Source of the DNA: Dehalococcoides mccartyi
Lineage (GTDB): Bacteria > Chloroflexota > Dehalococcoidia > Dehalococcoidales > Dehalococcoidaceae
Length of the DNA: 64,000 bases
Reading direction: 5' to 3'
Assembly (NCBI RefSeq): GCF_001889305.1
Contig: NZ_CP013074.1
Location: forward strand, 62,001-126,000
The translations under genes were made by a program, and so were the position numbers. Positions 52,018 through 63,403 of this stretch are shown here, in pieces; the stretch's first letter is position 1, and each line of letters opens with the position of its first letter. The notes beneath the pieces are model-generated. The model worked only from the letters and a program-made list of their open reading frames with translations, had not been told where the DNA came from and made no database searches.

Positions 52018-53292
52018 ATGTTTGACAGAGTAGAGATAAGGATAAAGGCTGGAGATGGCGGCAGCGGCAAGGTCAGTTTCCGCCGTGAAAAATTCGTTCC
52101 TTACGGCGGGCCGGACGGGGGCGATGGCGGGGATGGGGGCAATGTATATCTGGAAGCTGATTCCGGGCTTTACAGCCTTTTAAATTTTAAGCATAAACGG
52201 GTGCACAAGGCGGCCAATGGCGAGAATGGTATGGGCAGCCGCTGTACCGGCCACAACGGGGCTGACCTGGTGATAAAAGTGCCGGTTGGTACGGTTGCTA
52301 CTATTGTGGAAGAAAACGGCCAGAAACGGGTTCTGGCTGATTTGGCCGCTGACGGAGACTGTACTCTGATAGCCCGCGGGGGACAGGGCGGACTGGGTAA
52401 TACCCACTTTGTTTCATCCACCAACCAAGCCCCCATGCTGGCTCAGAAAGGCCAGCCGGGCGGCGAATATGAGCTGATATTGGAACTGAAACTGATTGCC
52501 GATGTGGCTATTATCGGCTATCCGAATGTGGGTAAGTCTTCACTGCTTTCACTGCTTACTGCGGCCAAACCCAGGGTGGCTAACTACCCGTTTACTACAC
52601 TGTCACCGGTGATGGGTGTAATTCAAAGGCCGGAGGGTGCCTTTGTTATGGCGGAAGTACCCGGCCTTATTGAAGACGCCCATCTTGGCAGGGGGCTTGG
52701 TCATGACTTTTTGCGTCATATTTCCCGTACCCGCATGGTTATCCACCTGCTGGACGGGACTTCGGATAACCCCATAGACGATATGATAAAGGTCAACAGC
52801 GAGCTGTACCTTTATGACGCCTCTTTGTCGGAACGTCCACAGGTGGTGGCGGTAAATAAAATAGATGACGAACTGGTACAGCTTAGACGGGAAGAGTTGA
52901 CAGAGATCTTTAAAGAAGCCGGGCTGGAGGTATTTTTTATTTCTGCCCTGACAGGCGAAGGGGTGGAGGTGCTTTTAACTAAAGTAGCTGAAAAGCTGGC
53001 TATTCTTAAAGCGGCAGATGCACCTGAAACAGAAATTGACCATGAAATCAAGGTGTTCAGGCCTGCCCCCAAGGGAAAAATGGGTTTCCGTATAACCCGC
53101 CTGGAAGACGGCTGGCAGGTTGAAGCGCCTGAAATTGAACGTATTATTGAGCACTCTGATATTGAAGATTTGGAGGTCAGGCGGCAGATAATGGTGCTTC
53201 TAAAACACCGGAATGTCCAGCAGGCTTTAATAAAGGCCGGGGCAGTTATCGGCCAGAAGATTATAACCGGCAGGATGGAATGGTATCTTTAA
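52018..53292 (+). CDS. obg: GTPase Obg/CgtA
   Basis: Obg is an essential GTPase in 50S ribosome maturation and stress control. The 424-residue protein has the glycine-rich Obg fold (residues 1-160), the G domain with GYPNVGKSSLLSLL (G1, about 165-178), NYPFTTLSP, VPGLIE and NKID motifs, and a C-terminal OCT domain. The start lies 23 bases after the last origin nonamer. It overlaps nadD by 13 bases, giving an obg-nadD operon. Confidence 0.96.
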   Translation: MFDRVEIRIKAGDGGSGKVSFRREKFVPYGGPDGGDGGDGGNVYLEADSGLYSLLNFKHKRVHKAANGENGMGSRCTGHNGADLVIKVPVGTVATIVEENGQKRVLADLAADGDCTLIARGGQGGLGNTHFVSSTNQAPMLAQKGQPGGEYELILELKLIADVAIIGYPNVGKSSLLSLLTAAKPRVANYPFTTLSPVMGVIQRPEGAFVMAEVPGLIEDAHLGRGLGHDFLRHISRTRMVIHLLDGTSDNPIDDMIKVNSELYLYDASLSERPQVVAVNKIDDELVQLRREELTEIFKEAGLEVFFISALTGEGVEVLLTKVAEKLAILKAADAPETEIDHEIKVFRPAPKGKMGFRITRLEDGWQVEAPEIERIIEHSDIEDLEVRRQIMVLLKHRNVQQALIKAGAVIGQKIITGRMEWYL

Positions 53293-53894
53293 AAACAGGC
53301 ATATTGGGGGGGACTTTTGACCCCATTCATACCGGCCACCTGATACTGGCAGAAGAGGTAAAAAAGAGGCTGGGGTTGGATGAGATTATTTTTATACCCA
53401 CCGGCCAACCATATTACAAAGCGGACAAGACTATCAGCCCGGCAACAGACCGCCTAAACATGGTTAAACTGGCTATATCCGGCAAGCCCTATTTCAGGGT
53501 TATGGATATTGAAATAAAACGAAGCGGGCCTACCTATACGGCAGATACTTTAAACGACCTGAAGCTTATTCTGCCCGAAAAGACCGAACTTTACTTTATA
53601 TTGGGCTGGGATAATCTGGAGGCTTTGCCGCGCTGGCATAAAGCTCCGGAAATAATACGGCTCTGCCAGCTGGTGGCTGTACCCCGGATAGGGCAGGTGA
53701 AACCGGATGTAGACGAACTGGATGATAAACTGCCCTGTTTGCAGCAGAGCCTTATTATGCTGTCCAAGCCGGAGGTAGATGTCTCTTCGTCTCTGGTAAG
53801 GGAAAGGGTGGAAAACGGACAGGGCGTGGAACATCTGGTGCCTGAGGCAGTGGCTGCTTATATCAAAGAGCACGGTCTGTACCATAGGCAATAA
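53280..53894 (+). CDS. nadD: Nicotinate-nucleotide adenylyltransferase
   Basis: NadD adenylates nicotinate mononucleotide in NAD synthesis. The 204-residue protein opens with the nucleotidyltransferase motif GILGGTFDPIHTGHL (residues 7-21) and has a second motif VDVSSSLVRERV (about 164-175). It overlaps obg by 13 bases. With nadA at 8013 it covers two steps of the same pathway in the window. Confidence 0.95.
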   Translation: MVSLKTGILGGTFDPIHTGHLILAEEVKKRLGLDEIIFIPTGQPYYKADKTISPATDRLNMVKLAISGKPYFRVMDIEIKRSGPTYTADTLNDLKLILPEKTELYFILGWDNLEALPRWHKAPEIIRLCQLVAVPRIGQVKPDVDELDDKLPCLQQSLIMLSKPEVDVSSSLVRERVENGQGVEHLVPEAVAAYIKEHGLYHRQ

Positions 53895-53922
53895 AGCCGC
53901 TATTTTAACGTCAGACAAAAAA

Positions 53923-53948
53923 TAAGGGGCGTCTTAAGACGCCCCTTA
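53923..53948. terminator. Bidirectional terminator between nadD and gyrB
   Basis: A perfect 26-base palindrome (TAAGGGGCGTCTT with AAGACGCCCCTTA) lies between the convergent nadD and gyrB genes. Confidence 0.8.
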
Positions 53949-53975
53949 GCTGTTTTCAAAGGCTTTATTTCAGCC

Positions 53976-55913
<1,938 letters not shown>

Positions 55914-56039
55914 TCATCCTGTGGCTTAAAATACATAAAGGAGAGGAGGCAGAGATAAAGGCTCCGTGAAAAGAGACAAAAAAAGAGAGGTTTCAGAGGT
56001 GGATTTTGACAGACTCTAAAAGCTTTCATTAGATATCCA

Positions 56040-56068
56040 ATTATAGCACAGAGGGTTAAAGGGGTAAA
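56040..56068 (-). promoter_or_regulatory. Promoter of gyrB
   Basis: On the minus strand, TTTACC (56068-56063) and TATAAT (56045-56040) are 17 bp apart, leaving a leader of about 130 bases before the ATG. The leader is purine-rich with GGAGAGGAGG-like stretches on the opposite strand. Confidence 0.6.
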
Positions 56069-56107
56069 GAAATCAGCTACAGGCCAGCTTTGGACGGCAG
56101 CTGAAAA

Positions 56108-58294
56108 TCAACCGGACCTTGAGCCGTCAGTACCCACCCGGTTGATACTGATTATGCCGCGTATACCCTCCAGTTTGGCCATTAATCTGGTCAGCTGGGA
56201 AAGGCTTTTTATCTGGGCTGTCATGGAAAGAGTGGTAGTTTTATCGTCATTTTCAGTTACGGTCATGGAAAGGATACTGATTTTCTCTTCGGCTACCACA
56301 GTAGAGACATCCCGTACCAGACCTACCCTGTCCCATGCCTGAATACGCATAGATGCCGGATAAAGTTCCTCTTTGGGCATACCCCAGTCTACGCTCACCA
56401 GTCTCTCCCTTTCTTCCTCGTGGAGAATATTGTGGCAGTCTTGGCGGTGTACTGTAACACCCCGGTTACGGGTTACATAACCTATTATATCGTCACCGGG
56501 TACAGGGTTGCAGCATTTGGCAATATTGGTTAAAAGAGAACCGGTGCCCATCACTGAAACACTGCTCTGGGAGGAAGGCTTGGCCGTCTGGAGAGGGGGT
56601 GCGACCACCCGCGGCTGCTCCTGCTGGCTGAGGAGTTTCATGGATACCTGATGGACTGAAACTGCTCCGTAGCCTATAGCTGCCAGAAATTCATCTGCAT
56701 TTTCGTATTTGAAGGCTTTGGCCAAAGCCTCACGGTCAACTGTTTTTATGCCGATATGCTTAAGCTCTTTTTCCAGCAGCTCCCGTCCGCGTTCCAGGTT
56801 TTCAGTCCGTTCCTGTTTCTTGAACCAGGCCAGTATCTTTTCGCGGGCGTGATGGGTTTTTATATAACCCATATTGGCATTCAGCCAGTCACGGCTTGGG
56901 CCGCGGTCCTTTTTGGTGGTGACTATTTCCACTACCTCACCGTTTTTAAGCTGGTAGTCCAGCGGTACCAGCCGCCCGTTTGCTTTGGCACCTATACAGC
57001 GGTTGCCCAGTTCGGTATGTATACGGTAGGCAAAGTCTATGGGGGTAGCCCCTTTGGCCAGGTCTTTTATTTCGCCTTTGGGGGTAAAGACAAAGACCTG
57101 GTCGTTGAAAATATCGGTCTTGACGGATTCCAGAAATTCTTCGGCACCGCGCATATCCCTATGCCACTCAATAAGCTGTCTCAGCCAGCCGATACGGTCT
57201 TCAAAGTTTACGTCTTCTTTACCGGCGGTTTTATAACGCCAGTGGGCGGCCACACCGTATTCGGCAATATGGTGCATCTGGTAAGTGCGTACCTGAACTT
57301 CAAGCGGGGTAGTGCCTAAACTCATAACGGCGGTATGCAGGGACTGATAGCCGTTCGGTTTGGGGTTGGCTATATAATCATCAAACGCACCCGGTATGGG
57401 GTGCCACAAACTGTGCACAATGCCTATGGCATGGTAACAGTCCGGGATGTCATTTACCAGCACCCTCAGGGCGAGTACGTCATAAATATCTTCAAACTGT
57501 TTGCCCTGGGAGGCATATTTTTCCATTTTCTGATAAATGCTGTAAAGGTGTTTGGGGCGGCCGGAAAGTTCCACCTTCAGCCCGTTTTTCTCAAATTCGC
57601 TCTGGAGAATGGCACTTACATGTTCAATATAATTTTTACGCTGGGCAAGTTTTGAATCTACCAGATTGGCTACCTGGCGGTAATGGCGGGGGTCAAGGTA
57701 ACGGAAGGCCAGGTCTTCAAGCTGCCATTTCAGCTCCCATATGCCTAGGCGGTGAGCAAGGGGGGCGTAGATTTCCATAGTTTCTTTGGCAATACTGCGG
57801 CGTTTTTCAGCCGAAAGTGCCTGAAGGGTGCGCATATTGTGAAAGCGGTCTGCCAGTTTTATAAAGACCACCCGCAAATCTTCGGACATGGCCACCAGCA
57901 TTTTGCGCAGGTTTTCAGCCTGACGCAGACTGGCATTGCCGCCGGGGCGGCGGGCGTCTTCTATAGCCGGACCAAGTGCCAGCTTGCTCAGTTTGGTTAC
58001 CCCGTCAACCAGTTTGGCTACGTCTGGACCAAACTTTTTATCTATCTGCTCCAGACTGATGTTGGCATCTTCGGGTACGTCATGGAGCAGGGCAGCCGAA
58101 AGGGTAGAAACGTCCAGCTGGAGGTCAGCCAAAGTCAAGGCTACATTTAAGGGGTGTTCAATAAAGGGTTCGCCGGATTTGCGCATCTGGCCGGTATGGG
58201 CTGCGGCGGCATAGTTATAGGCTTCCTCCAGAAAAACCAGTTTTTCCGGGGGAAGGTATTTGGATGCCTTTTCTTTAAGATCGGCGAATTCCAT
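56108..58294 (-). CDS. Bifunctional (p)ppGpp synthetase/hydrolase, RelA/SpoT family
   Basis: The 728-residue protein has the full Rel layout: HD hydrolase domain with SAALLHDVPEDANISL (about residue 66-81), synthetase domain with YSIYQKME and GYQSLHTAVM (about 318-327), TGS domain (VFVFTPKGEIKDLAKGATPIDFAY, abbreviated), and a C-terminal ACT domain (about 650-728). The HD and synthetase motifs both look intact, so it should make and destroy the alarmone. As the only long Rel seen in this window it is probably the main regulator of the stringent response. Confidence 0.95.
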   Translation of the reverse strand: MEFADLKEKASKYLPPEKLVFLEEAYNYAAAAHTGQMRKSGEPFIEHPLNVALTLADLQLDVSTLSAALLHDVPEDANISLEQIDKKFGPDVAKLVDGVTKLSKLALGPAIEDARRPGGNASLRQAENLRKMLVAMSEDLRVVFIKLADRFHNMRTLQALSAEKRRSIAKETMEIYAPLAHRLGIWELKWQLEDLAFRYLDPRHYRQVANLVDSKLAQRKNYIEHVSAILQSEFEKNGLKVELSGRPKHLYSIYQKMEKYASQGKQFEDIYDVLALRVLVNDIPDCYHAIGIVHSLWHPIPGAFDDYIANPKPNGYQSLHTAVMSLGTTPLEVQVRTYQMHHIAEYGVAAHWRYKTAGKEDVNFEDRIGWLRQLIEWHRDMRGAEEFLESVKTDIFNDQVFVFTPKGEIKDLAKGATPIDFAYRIHTELGNRCIGAKANGRLVPLDYQLKNGEVVEIVTTKKDRGPSRDWLNANMGYIKTHHAREKILAWFKKQERTENLERGRELLEKELKHIGIKTVDREALAKAFKYENADEFLAAIGYGAVSVHQVSMKLLSQQEQPRVVAPPLQTAKPSSQSSVSVMGTGSLLTNIAKCCNPVPGDDIIGYVTRNRGVTVHRQDCHNILHEEERERLVSVDWGMPKEELYPASMRIQAWDRVGLVRDVSTVVAEEKISILSMTVTENDDKTTTLSMTAQIKSLSQLTRLMAKLEGIRGIISINRVGTDGSRSG

Positions 58295-58383
58295 CTTGAA
58301 ATACCGCCCTTGGTTTAATAACTAAAAGTATAGCGCACTGGCAGCGGTGTGTACAAAATCTGGCGTCAGACCTAACTAAAGGC

Positions 58384-58389
58384 TATAAT
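58384..58389 (+). promoter_or_regulatory. -10 element ahead of hisS
   Basis: TATAAT 34 bases ahead of the hisS start; the best -35 is weak (TGGCGT, 58361-58366, 17 bp). Confidence 0.5.
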
Positions 58390-58422
58390 AGAGAACACTT
58401 ACAGTTGAAGGAGACAGATAGC

Positions 58423-59679
58423 TTGTACCAGTCACCCAGAGGTACAGAAGATATACTGCCTGAAGACCAGCCTTACTGGCATTTTGTCAGGCAGCAGGCC
58501 GCCCGTATTGCCGCTCTTTACGGCTACCAGCAGACAGATACACCCGTTTTTGAAGATGCCGGGCTGTTTGTGAGGAGTGTTGGCGAGGGGACAGATATTG
58601 TTTCCAAGGAAATGTATACCTTTGAAGACCGGGGCGGAGACAAACTGACTTTGCGGCCTGAAGGGACTGCCCCCATTTGCCGGGCTTACCTTGAGCATGG
58701 CATGCAGACCCGCACCAAGCCGGTCAAGCTTTATTATCTTAGCTCTATTTTCCGTTATGACCGCCCCCAGGCCGGGCGTTACCGCCAGCACCACCAGTTT
58801 GGTTTTGAGGCTATAGGCGAGGCTGATGCTTCGCTGGATGCCGAAGTTATAGAAATGGCCTGGCGTCTTTACAATCTGCTGGGTATCAATGACCTTTCGC
58901 TGGAGTTAAACAGCATAGGCTGCCGTGAGTGCCGCCCTGCCTATATTTCGGCACTTAAAGCTTATTACCAGAGGTATGAGGGCAAGCTTTGTTCAGACTG
59001 TAAAACCCGTCTGGATAAAAACACCCTGCGTCTGCTGGACTGCAAGCGGGAGGAATGCCAGTGCGTGGCTGAAAATGCTCCCCGCAGCGCAGATTACCTT
59101 TGCCCGGACTGCCTTGCCCACTATAACCGTCTGAAGGAGTGCCTGATGGTAGTGGATTTGCCCTTCCATGAAAATTTCCGTCTGGTAAGGGGTCTTGATT
59201 ACTACAGCCGCACTGTTTTTGAAATCCAGCCCAGTATAGAGGGCGCCCAGAGTACCATTGGCGGCGGCGGGCGTTATGACGGGCTGATAGAACAGCTTGG
59301 CGGAGAGTCTACCCCGGCCATAGGTTTTGCTACCGGTATTGAGCGGATTATTTTAAATCTGAAGCGGCAGGGTATTACCCCGCCGTCATTGCCTTCCCCT
59401 TCGGTTTTTCTGGCCTATATGGGAGAGGCCGCTTCTCTGGCTTCGGTTGCTTTGGCATCAGACCTGCGTAAAGCGGGTATAGGTATATATCAGACATATG
59501 CCCAAAAGAGTATCAAAGCTCAGCTCAGGCAGGCCAACAGTCTGGGTGCAGATTGGGCTGTGATACTGGGTGAAGAAGAACTGAAACAGGGTTGTGCCGT
59601 CCTTCGGAATATGAAAGAGGTCGGTCAGGCAACCATACCCCTTGACCAGCTGATTTGTGAGATAAAAAAGCAGATATGA
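58423..59679 (+). CDS. hisS: Histidyl-tRNA synthetase
   Basis: A class II aminoacyl-tRNA synthetase of 418 residues. Motif 1 is in the FEDAGLFVRSVGEGTDIV region, motif 2 in SSIFRYDRPQAGRYRQHHQFGFEAIG (abbreviated, about 106-131), the histidine-specific LVRGLDYYSRTVFE and motif 3 GGGRYDGL and GFATGIERI. A cysteine-rich insertion (CSDCKTRLDKNTLRLLDCK, abbreviated) is typical of bacterial HisS. The TTG at 58423 follows GAAGGAGA; a longer reading from the TTG at 58405 would place that site within the gene. Confidence 0.95.
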   Translation: MYQSPRGTEDILPEDQPYWHFVRQQAARIAALYGYQQTDTPVFEDAGLFVRSVGEGTDIVSKEMYTFEDRGGDKLTLRPEGTAPICRAYLEHGMQTRTKPVKLYYLSSIFRYDRPQAGRYRQHHQFGFEAIGEADASLDAEVIEMAWRLYNLLGINDLSLELNSIGCRECRPAYISALKAYYQRYEGKLCSDCKTRLDKNTLRLLDCKREECQCVAENAPRSADYLCPDCLAHYNRLKECLMVVDLPFHENFRLVRGLDYYSRTVFEIQPSIEGAQSTIGGGGRYDGLIEQLGGESTPAIGFATGIERIILNLKRQGITPPSLPSPSVFLAYMGEAASLASVALASDLRKAGIGIYQTYAQKSIKAQLRQANSLGADWAVILGEEELKQGCAVLRNMKEVGQATIPLDQLICEIKKQI

Positions 59680-60839
59680 CAAAGAATATACTAATTATAG
59701 GCGGTTACGGCAATGCCGGCAGCTGTATAGCTATGCTCCTCCTTCAGGAGACAGATGCCCGTATTTTTCTGGGAGGCAGGAATCTGGAGAAAGCCAAGTA
59801 TATAGCCGAAGGCCTGAACCAGTTGGAAAACATCCAGCGGGTAGAGGGTGTAAAGCTCAATGTGGAAGACCCCCAGAGCCTGAAAGAGGCTTTCTGCGGT
59901 ATGGACATAGTGGTGGTGGCTTCCAATACGCCCGAATATGCCCGCCAGATTGCTTTTGCCGCTTTGGAAGCTAAAGTTGATTATATTGATATCCAGTATT
60001 CAGATCGCAAGCTGCATCAGCTGAAGCTGCTCTCCCAGAAGATAAATAATGCAAATCTCTGCTTCATAACCGAGGCCGGCTCGCTACCGGGTCTGCCTTC
60101 GGCTTTGGTGCATTTCAGTCACCAAGATTTTACTACCCTGGAAAAGCTTTCGGTGGGGGCTATTATCTGCCAGAACTGGAAATCAGCCATATCTGAAGAG
60201 CGCACCAACGAAGTGATGCGTCAGCTTTCCGATTACCAGCCGTATGTTTACAAGGATTACCATTGGAAACGTCTGGGCTGGTTTCGCCCCGGCACTTCGC
60301 GTACCTTTAATTTCGGGCCTTTCGGTCGTTTTTCCTGCGGCCCTATGACACTTGAAGAAATGCGTTCGCTGCCCGGTATGTATCCAAATCTCAAGGAGCT
60401 GGGTTTTTATCTGGGCGGATTTAACTGGTTTACCAACTGGATAAGCATACCCCTTTTGAACCTTGGGCTTCGCTTTTTAGGCAAAGAGGCCAAACGCTCT
60501 TTGGGCAGACTGGTGGTCTGGGGACTTCGCAATTTTGACAGCCAGCCTTACGGTATGGCTATTAAAGTTTCCGCCAGAGGCGAACGGGGCGGGGTAAGGG
60601 AACGGCAGGATATATTGCTTTCCCACAAAGATGCATATATGTTTACGGCTATACCTCTGGTAGCCTGCCTTAAACAGTATATAGACGGCTCTGCCCGCCG
60701 TTCCGGCCTGCATTATATGGGACATCTGGTAGATTCCAAGCGTCTGGTGGCAGATATGGAAAAAATGGGTATGACCATCCGTTTTCAAACCCAGCTGATG
60801 GACAAACCTCCGGTAGAACGCCCCCGGGTAGAAGCCTAA
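59676..60839 (+). CDS. Saccharopine dehydrogenase-like NAD(P)-binding protein
   Basis: The 387-residue protein has an N-terminal Rossmann fold ([13 protein letters not shown] at residues 7-19) and [12 protein letters not shown] near residue 138, as in the saccharopine dehydrogenase/homospermidine synthase superfamily. Residues 195-300 form an insertion with several aromatic and hydrophobic stretches. It overlaps hisS by four bases and the second plsY, which is convergent, by four. Substrate unknown. Membrane association through the central hydrophobic segment is possible. Confidence 0.75.
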   Translation: MTKNILIIGGYGNAGSCIAMLLLQETDARIFLGGRNLEKAKYIAEGLNQLENIQRVEGVKLNVEDPQSLKEAFCGMDIVVVASNTPEYARQIAFAALEAKVDYIDIQYSDRKLHQLKLLSQKINNANLCFITEAGSLPGLPSALVHFSHQDFTTLEKLSVGAIICQNWKSAISEERTNEVMRQLSDYQPYVYKDYHWKRLGWFRPGTSRTFNFGPFGRFSCGPMTLEEMRSLPGMYPNLKELGFYLGGFNWFTNWISIPLLNLGLRFLGKEAKRSLGRLVVWGLRNFDSQPYGMAIKVSARGERGGVRERQDILLSHKDAYMFTAIPLVACLKQYIDGSARRSGLHYMGHLVDSKRLVADMEKMGMTIRFQTQLMDKPPVERPRVEA

Positions 60840-61474
60840 CTGCCCTTATCCGGCCGTTTCCAGTGGTCAACTATCAAATTGCGGCGGTTAGCCGGGTCAC
60901 GCAGGCTTTTCCTGTTGTCCAGTACGAACTTGATGCCTATCATCAAAAAGAGCAAAACGGATATCAGGGTAGCAAATTCGGAATAGCTGCCGTACCAGAC
61001 TAAAAATGGCAGGCTGAAAAGAGCTATTCCTGTGGCCAAAGCTACGTTTCGGGTAATGGCTAAAGGTATAAAAACTAAAAGTGCCAGTATAAGCAGTTGT
61101 TGGGGAAGCCCGTACACAGGCAGTAAAAAGAGCATTGCCCCGAAGGCAGGCCCCAAACCTTTGCCGCCTTTGAAATCCAGCCAGATAGGCCAGTTATGGC
61201 CGATTACCGCTGCAAAGCCGGTCAGGATAACCCACTGGGTGTTTTGGGCAAGCAGGTAATAGGAAACTGAAACCGCCAAAGCGCCTTTGGCCATATCCAT
61301 CAGCGCTACAGTAATGCCGGCTCCCGCGCCTACTTCGCGGAAGGTATTTAAGCCGCCCACATTCCCCCCGCCCAACTGGCGTATATCCCGCCCGGCTATG
61401 CGGCGGGTGATCAGATAAGCAGAGGGGATGGAACCCAGCAAATATCCTATCAGGAGTGACAGAACGGTATACAT
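60836..61474 (-). CDS. PlsY-family acyl-phosphate:glycerol-3-phosphate acyltransferase (second copy)
   Basis: The 212-residue membrane protein has the PlsY motifs [15 protein letters not shown] (about residues 36-50; the other copy has GSGNVGASN), [16 protein letters not shown] (about 92-107) and a further conserved loop, and five or more hydrophobic segments. It differs clearly from the PlsY at 24337, so this is not a recent duplication. Both having the glycine-rich HNWP motif suggests that both are active. ilvE lies 20 bases upstream on the same strand. Confidence 0.87.
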   Translation of the reverse strand: MYTVLSLLIGYLLGSIPSAYLITRRIAGRDIRQLGGGNVGGLNTFREVGAGAGITVALMDMAKGALAVSVSYYLLAQNTQWVILTGFAAVIGHNWPIWLDFKGGKGLGPAFGAMLFLLPVYGLPQQLLILALLVFIPLAITRNVALATGIALFSLPFLVWYGSYSEFATLISVLLFLMIGIKFVLDNRKSLRDPANRRNLIVDHWKRPDKGS

Positions 61475-61494
61475 AGTGCCCTCCCAAGGGTTAT

Positions 61495-62415
61495 TTACAG
61501 GTTATAAACCGGGGTGCACCAGCTTGAATATTTGGCTATATTGCCCTTTATGGCTTCAAAATATAAATCTTTAAGTTTAGCGGTTAAAGGCCCGATTTCG
61601 CCGTTACCCACCTTACGGTGGTCAATTTCGGAAACGGGGGTTAAATGGGCAGCTGTGCCGGTAAGGAAACATTCCTCCGCCATATAAAGCTCTACCCGGT
61701 CAATGCTTCTTTCAAGCACCTCCAGCCCCAGCTCTTTTTCGGCCAGTTCCATAACAGAGTTACGGGTAATGCCGTCCAGTATGCTGTCACAGATGGGCGG
61801 GGTGATAAGCTTTCCCTTTCGGACTATAAACAGGTTTTCGCCGCTGCCTTCGGAGACATGCCCGTCAGGGGTCAGCATGATACCTTCGTCAAAGCCGTTT
61901 TCCACGGCTTCGGTCTTGGTAAAAGCGTTATTCAAGTAGATGCCGGTTGATTTCAGCTGGGGAGGCATGACGTTATCGTCAGGGCGGCGCCAGGTGGAGA
62001 CACAGCAGTGGCAGGTGTCCTTGTCTATATATCTGCCCCAGGGTATGGCCACAATCAGCAAATCACATTCCAGATTGTGCAGCCTGACCCCGAAGGTTTC
62101 GGAACTTTTATAAGCTAAAGGGCGGATATAAATATCTTCCTTGAAGCCGCACTTTTTTATAAGGTCAATAGTTATCTTGCAAAGTTCGTCCACAGTATAA
62201 GGCAGGTTCATCTTGAGCACTTTGGCACCGGTCAGCAACCGGTTATAGTGCTCCTTCAGGCGGAAAATGTACATCTGCTTCTTTTCATTATTCCAGTTGC
62301 CGCGGATACCTTCAAATACCCCGGTGCCGTAGTGCAGGGCGTGGGTCATTACCCCTATCTTGGCATCCTCCAGCGGTATTATCTGTTTTTTAAAGTAAGC
62401 ATATGACGTTCCCAT
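61495..62415 (-). CDS. ilvE: Branched-chain amino acid aminotransferase
   Basis: A fold-type IV PLP enzyme of 306 residues that makes valine, leucine and isoleucine from their 2-oxo acids. The PLP lysine is K155 in [11 protein letters not shown], and the family motifs [15 protein letters not shown] (residues 24-38), [23 protein letters not shown] (abbreviated) and [12 protein letters not shown] are present. GGAGT precedes the ATG. It and plsY read away from the AT-rich DUF3800 gene. Confidence 0.95.
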   Translation of the reverse strand: MGTSYAYFKKQIIPLEDAKIGVMTHALHYGTGVFEGIRGNWNNEKKQMYIFRLKEHYNRLLTGAKVLKMNLPYTVDELCKITIDLIKKCGFKEDIYIRPLAYKSSETFGVRLHNLECDLLIVAIPWGRYIDKDTCHCCVSTWRRPDDNVMPPQLKSTGIYLNNAFTKTEAVENGFDEGIMLTPDGHVSEGSGENLFIVRKGKLITPPICDSILDGITRNSVMELAEKELGLEVLERSIDRVELYMAEECFLTGTAAHLTPVSEIDHRKVGNGEIGPLTAKLKDLYFEAIKGNIAKYSSWCTPVYNL

Positions 62416-62541
62416 ATTGCGGACTCCTTTCTTTGAAAATAGATTATAGTCCGCCCGGTATTAAAGGACAAGCCGCGTTTGGCTATGGGATTAATCAGGG
62501 GAAGTTGAAAGTATTTGTTAGATTGCAAATTAGGACATATA

Positions 62542-63396
62542 ATGGTTTCCATGGAAACTTGTTTGATATTTTCTGATGAAGCAGGCACTTGTGGTGGTAA
62601 TGACAGCAATATTCATTGTAAAAATACGCCTTTTTATGTGAGAGCTAATTTAATTGTTAATACCAATAATTGGAAAAATATTTATGCTGGATACGAACAA
62701 TTATTTAAGGAAATGGGTTTTCCATCGAATAAAGAGGTTAAATGGTCAGAGATAAGTGAATATATTACTCAAACAAAGAAAAAATCTTCGGCTATTAATA
62801 AATCTCTAGAGTACTTAAAGAATTATAGCTATGATAGTTTATTGGGTTTTACAATAAGTTGCTTAAATTTACTCAAAGACAATGATGTAAAAGTAATATT
62901 AACAATAAGTTCCAATGAGAATGTGAAATTTAGTACAGCAGACATGATAAACTATCATATTATAAATGCAATGGAACGGCTGGAAATGGTACTTACTAAT
63001 AAGGATATTCTTGGATTGTTGTTTTGTGATTCTCTTAATAAGAATGATGCTAATGGTATTAGCGAGGCTTATAAAAACCAATTTGAGAATCCCCAATTTA
63101 TTAAAAAATATCGACATATATTTGACAGTATTATGTTTCTAGATTCGGACAAAAACTGTTGCATACGACTTGTGGATTATATTTGCGGAATAACTAATGG
63201 AATGCTTAAGGGATTTGAAACAAGTCAAAAGTTATTCTTAAAAAATATTTATCCTTTAGTTATTAAGAGCCCAGTTAATAACCCTTTTGGTTATGGTATA
63301 AAAATTATTCCTGATGACTCGAAAATGAAAATAAAACAAATTTTTGTTAAGTGCGGCGTTGTATCGGATAATATTTCAAACTCACAAATGCTTTAG
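62542..63396 (+). CDS. DUF3800-domain protein, AT-rich, probably acquired
   Basis: The 284-residue protein (from the ATG at 62542, with AGGA upstream) has the DUF3800 signs: an early acidic motif FSDEAGTCGG, a hydrophobic PFYVRANLIVNTNNW strand, VKWSEI, and a C-terminal CIRLVDYICGITNG motif that corresponds to the family's LADYxAG. The base composition is far from its neighbours: the line 62881-62940 has 15 G/C of 60, against 29 of 60 at 61681-61740 in ilvE. It is a single-gene insertion between ilvE and dinB. DUF3800 genes are common in mobile and defence regions, but the activity is unknown. Confidence 0.75.
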   Translation: MVSMETCLIFSDEAGTCGGNDSNIHCKNTPFYVRANLIVNTNNWKNIYAGYEQLFKEMGFPSNKEVKWSEISEYITQTKKKSSAINKSLEYLKNYSYDSLLGFTISCLNLLKDNDVKVILTISSNENVKFSTADMINYHIINAMERLEMVLTNKDILGLLFCDSLNKNDANGISEAYKNQFENPQFIKKYRHIFDSIMFLDSDKNCCIRLVDYICGITNGMLKGFETSQKLFLKNIYPLVIKSPVNNPFGYGIKIIPDDSKMKIKQIFVKCGVVSDNISNSQML

Positions 63397-63403
63397 GCAT
63401 AAC

